From NCBI RefSeq assembly GCF_001280435.1, contig NZ_LBIP01000019.1, positions 124,001 to 188,000 of the forward strand: 64,000 nt of DNA, written 5' to 3'. The DNA is from Mangrovimonas xylaniphaga. GTDB taxonomy: Bacteria; Bacteroidota; Bacteroidia; Flavobacteriales; Flavobacteriaceae. Positions within the stretch are counted from its first letter, which is position 1, and every line of letters begins with the position of its first letter. Made by a program: the position numbers and the translations under genes. The notes beneath the pieces were generated by a model. It ran no database searches, had not been told where the DNA came from, and worked only from the letters and a program-made list of their open reading frames with translations. Below, in pieces: positions 61,820 to 64,000 of the stretch.

Positions 61820-63286
61820 ATGCATTCTTATCGTAAAATATTACCTTGTACCTTATCTGTATATTGTTGGTTCCTAACTTTTTGGGTTTGTCTCTTGGGG
61901 GCTGTTAGTATGAGCGCTTCTACTTTAAATGGCTCAAATATCGGGGTAGCTTCTGTAAATACATCCTATGATTCGGTATTTGGGTTTAAAGAAAAGTCAT
62001 TGGTTTATGCCAATTTAAATCAGCCATTACCTGCTGTTAATTTCCTTGAAAAATATATTAGAAATTCAGCCGATTTTGAGGCAATGGAATTTAAGGAATA
62101 CGATTCCATTCGAGACAGCTATCTATTTTCAGAATTGGAAGAAGACTTTACCCCAAAAATGACAGTACTGTCGTTTATTTATCTTTACATTGCTCTGATA
62201 GGATTTTTTATTGCAATACTTTTAAATTTTTCAAAAAAGAATGATCGATGGGCCAAAATATTGATCAGTGGTTTTTTGGGTGTGCATTCACTTTTCATTT
62301 TAGAATTTGTGCTTTACAATACTAATTATCAATATAAATATATTCATACTTACCTTATGTCATCTTCGGTAGCTTTATTGTATGGACCATTACTATATTT
62401 TTATTTTAAAAGGATTACACAAAACTACCAGTTTAAAGGAATTGATTTTTTACATCTTCTTCCAGTAATCGTACTGATGTTTATTTTGGTGCCTATATAT
62501 AGTTTGCCTGCTCTGGAAAAACTAAAAATTATTTTGGGAACCAGTACACTATATGCGAAGACGGATTTTTTGTACCTTATATTTATACCAAAGCTACTTT
62601 CCCTGGTTATTTATGGTGCTTTAATAAGACGATTGTATTTTAGTTCAAAACAAAAAGAAACAATCGCCAATCAAGAATTAGCCAATCAATGGAAGGATAA
62701 CCTTTATAAAATTCATGTGGTGTACGTGCTGTCTTATTTTATTTATGGGATCAGTATTAGTGGTGTAATTGCGCAAGGGCTCAATATTATATATCATTCA
62801 CAGGTTATTTCTATGTCGTTAATGGTAATTTACATAGCATCCATGGTTTATATTCAGCCCAAGGTATTTGCTAGCTCCAGGTTCAAAAGAAAGGATGTTT
62901 CAGCTAAGGATAAATATCAAAAATCAGGTTTGACCTCCTCTTTTTCAAATGAGCTTAAAGAAGCACTTGTAAGGTTGTTGCTTGATGAGAAAATCTACAG
63001 GGACAGTTCTCTAAATCTTGAAAAATTATCCGAGAAATTGGATACTTCCCGTCATAATACTTCTCAAATAATTAACGAGCATTTTAATGAGAACTTCTTT
63101 GAATTAGTTAACGATTACAGAATTCAAGAAGCCAAAGAATTGTTGATGATTTCGAATCCAGAATTCAAAATGAATATCAGTGAGATTTTCTATGAGGTTG
63201 GCTTCAACAATAAGGTTACCTTCAACAATGCCTTTAAAAAGCGTACAGGGCAAACACCATCTCAATTTAGAAAGGAAAATTCATGA
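61820..63286 (+). CDS. Seven-transmembrane AraC-family transcription regulator
   Basis: This 488-residue protein has a hydrophobic N-terminal segment (about residues 10-35), a soluble stretch, seven predicted helices (about 115-355) and a C-terminal AraC DNA-binding domain (about 380-488, with LNLEKLSEKLDTSRHNTSQI and EIFYEVGFNNKVTFNNAFKKRTG). Membrane AraC proteins of this type often sense a signal outside the cytoplasm and control a nearby SusCD locus. The next gene is a SusC-like receptor, so it is the likely target. Confidence 0.9.
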   Translation: MHSYRKILPCTLSVYCWFLTFWVCLLGAVSMSASTLNGSNIGVASVNTSYDSVFGFKEKSLVYANLNQPLPAVNFLEKYIRNSADFEAMEFKEYDSIRDSYLFSELEEDFTPKMTVLSFIYLYIALIGFFIAILLNFSKKNDRWAKILISGFLGVHSLFILEFVLYNTNYQYKYIHTYLMSSSVALLYGPLLYFYFKRITQNYQFKGIDFLHLLPVIVLMFILVPIYSLPALEKLKIILGTSTLYAKTDFLYLIFIPKLLSLVIYGALIRRLYFSSKQKETIANQELANQWKDNLYKIHVVYVLSYFIYGISISGVIAQGLNIIYHSQVISMSLMVIYIASMVYIQPKVFASSRFKRKDVSAKDKYQKSGLTSSFSNELKEALVRLLLDEKIYRDSSLNLEKLSEKLDTSRHNTSQIINEHFNENFFELVNDYRIQEAKELLMISNPEFKMNISEIFYEVGFNNKVTFNNAFKKRTGQTPSQFRKENS

Positions 63287-63335
63287 TGTCTTCTGTTCTA
63301 TTAAGTTGCTAGTTTATTGGTTTTTAGGGTTGTTA

Positions 63336-63359
63336 AAAAAGGTAATGCTTTATCGGGAT
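63336..63359 (+). repeat. 24-nt direct repeat, copy 2, upstream of the SusC-like gene
   Basis: This is the second copy of the repeat at 61710-61733, differing at two adjacent bases. It sits about 225 nt before the SusC-like start. The rest of the 297-nt stretch 63287-63583 has no ORF, tRNA or clear promoter boxes that I can support. Confidence 0.6.
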
Positions 63360-63583
63360 TGCCAAAAATACAACAAATCTTCTCTTACTTTATGTAGATA
63401 AAAGTTTGGCAGACAAGCTACTTTTATTGGAATCCACTAAACTTGTTTTCGAAATCAGTAGTTAAGAAATTTGAATTAGCCTTCTCATTGCGATGCATTT
63501 TTTTCTTGCGTTGTTGTCTGCCATTCTTATTAGAAAAGGAAAGTAAAAGCGCTACACCGTAGCCTTAATTTAAAAACGAACTT

Positions 63584-64000
63584 ATGAGAAAGATTTACAA
63601 TTCAGGTTTGCTCCTTGTAATGTTTTTAATCTCCTCTATAAGCTTTGCCCAGCAAAAGCTCATTTCGGGTAATATTATTGATGAGTATGGCATTCCTTTG
63701 CCGGGTGTAAACATTATAGTTAAAGGAACTACAGTTGGAACCCAGTCCGATTTTGATGGTAATTTCACCATCGAGGCTCAAGACGGCGATGTTCTGGTGT
63801 TCTCTTTTGTGGGGTTAAGGACGGTGGAGTTGCCTGTAACCGCATCTTCAATTGACATCAGTCTTACCATGCAGGAGGATGCCAGTCAATTGGATGAGGT
63901 AGTCGTGACGGCTTTAGGAATCAAGCGGAATTCCAAAGCTTTGGGGTATTCGGTAAAATCTATCGAATCGGAAGAGATAACAGAAAACTCCGAGCCAGAT
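63584..64000 (+). CDS. SusC/RagA-like TonB-dependent receptor, N-terminal part (cut by window edge)
   Basis: The gene starts at ATG 63584 and is open to the window end (139 codons). It has a signal peptide ending near SFAQQ, then the carboxypeptidase-like CNA-B (DUF4480/STN-following) domain with VKGTTVGTQSDFDGNFTI and a plug start with LDEVVVTALGIKRN, the usual SusC TonB-box region. It would form the outer membrane pore of a new utilization locus, with susD expected downstream. Its regulator is probably the AraC protein just upstream. Confidence 0.94.
   Translation, partial: MRKIYNSGLLLVMFLISSISFAQQKLISGNIIDEYGIPLPGVNIIVKGTTVGTQSDFDGNFTIEAQDGDVLVFSFVGLRTVELPVTASSIDISLTMQEDASQLDEVVVTALGIKRNSKALGYSVKSIESEEITENSEPD

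Overview
The window is low-GC, gene-dense DNA from a Bacteroidota bacterium, most likely a marine or algae-associated member of the Flavobacteriaceae. The grounds are a SusC-type TonB receptor start, sulfatase and glycoside hydrolase gene sets, many lipoproteins with a Bacteroidota-style lipobox, Bacteroidota-type promoter matches (TTTG plus TAnnTTTG-like boxes about 20 nt apart), and a complete flexirubin-type pigment cluster. I saw no rRNA, tRNA, CRISPR array, transposase or phage gene, and no gene-free stretch over 300 nt. This is a reading by eye; no database search was run.

Region 1 (1-12394, + strand) is the tail of a polysaccharide utilization locus: the end of one GH3 enzyme, two paralogous GH43-like enzymes with discoidin and fibronectin-like C-termini, a complete GH3, a GH2, a carbohydrate-esterase-like alpha/beta hydrolase, an S1 formylglycine sulfatase and a secreted endonuclease/exonuclease/phosphatase-fold protein. 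Genes touch or overlap, so this is one operon. Its SusC/SusD pair must lie upstream. The likely target is a sulfated, possibly acylated heteropolysaccharide. A lipoprotein of the cyclase family (12391-13221, -) converges on it.

Region 2 (13402-21397) is the most unusual part. A + strand pair (an exported glucan-water-dikinase-like ATP-grasp/phosphohistidine protein and an SxxK serine hydrolase) converges, with a 4-nt overlap, on a - strand pair (a second SxxK lipoprotein hydrolase and a nucleotide-transporter-like membrane protein fused to HEAT repeats). A dikinase that uses ATP but carries a signal peptide, beside a possible ATP/ADP exchanger, suggests ATP-driven phosphorylation outside the cytoplasm. 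This is inference.

Region 3 (21668-54352) is a flexirubin (aryl polyene plus dialkylresorcinol) cluster. A FAD halogenase is divergent from a run of + strand genes: tyrosine ammonia-lyase for the p-coumarate starter, FabG-like reductase, ketosynthases, one chain-length-factor-like protein, one degenerate ketosynthase, two acyl carrier proteins, three hotdog dehydratase-like proteins, darA/darB for the dialkylresorcinol, a methyltransferase, thioesterase, several candidate acyltransferases, an ABC exporter, LolA, an MMPL-PlsC fusion, a phytoene-desaturase-like oxidoreductase, a cupin, a C45 Ntn-hydrolase and a PaaK-like ligase. The three hotdog proteins carry complementary halves of the FabZ catalytic dyad, which suggests a split-site heteromeric dehydratase. 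No phosphopantetheinyl transferase gene is visible.

Region 4 (54529-61711) is housekeeping and surface-sugar functions: a sodium/solute symporter, an acidic repeat lipoprotein, Kdo transferase waaA, a DegT-family aminotransferase, galE and an exported amidohydrolase.

Region 5 (61710-64000) starts another utilization locus: a seven-helix membrane AraC-type regulator followed by the start of a SusC-like receptor. A near-identical 24-nt direct repeat lies upstream of each of these two genes.
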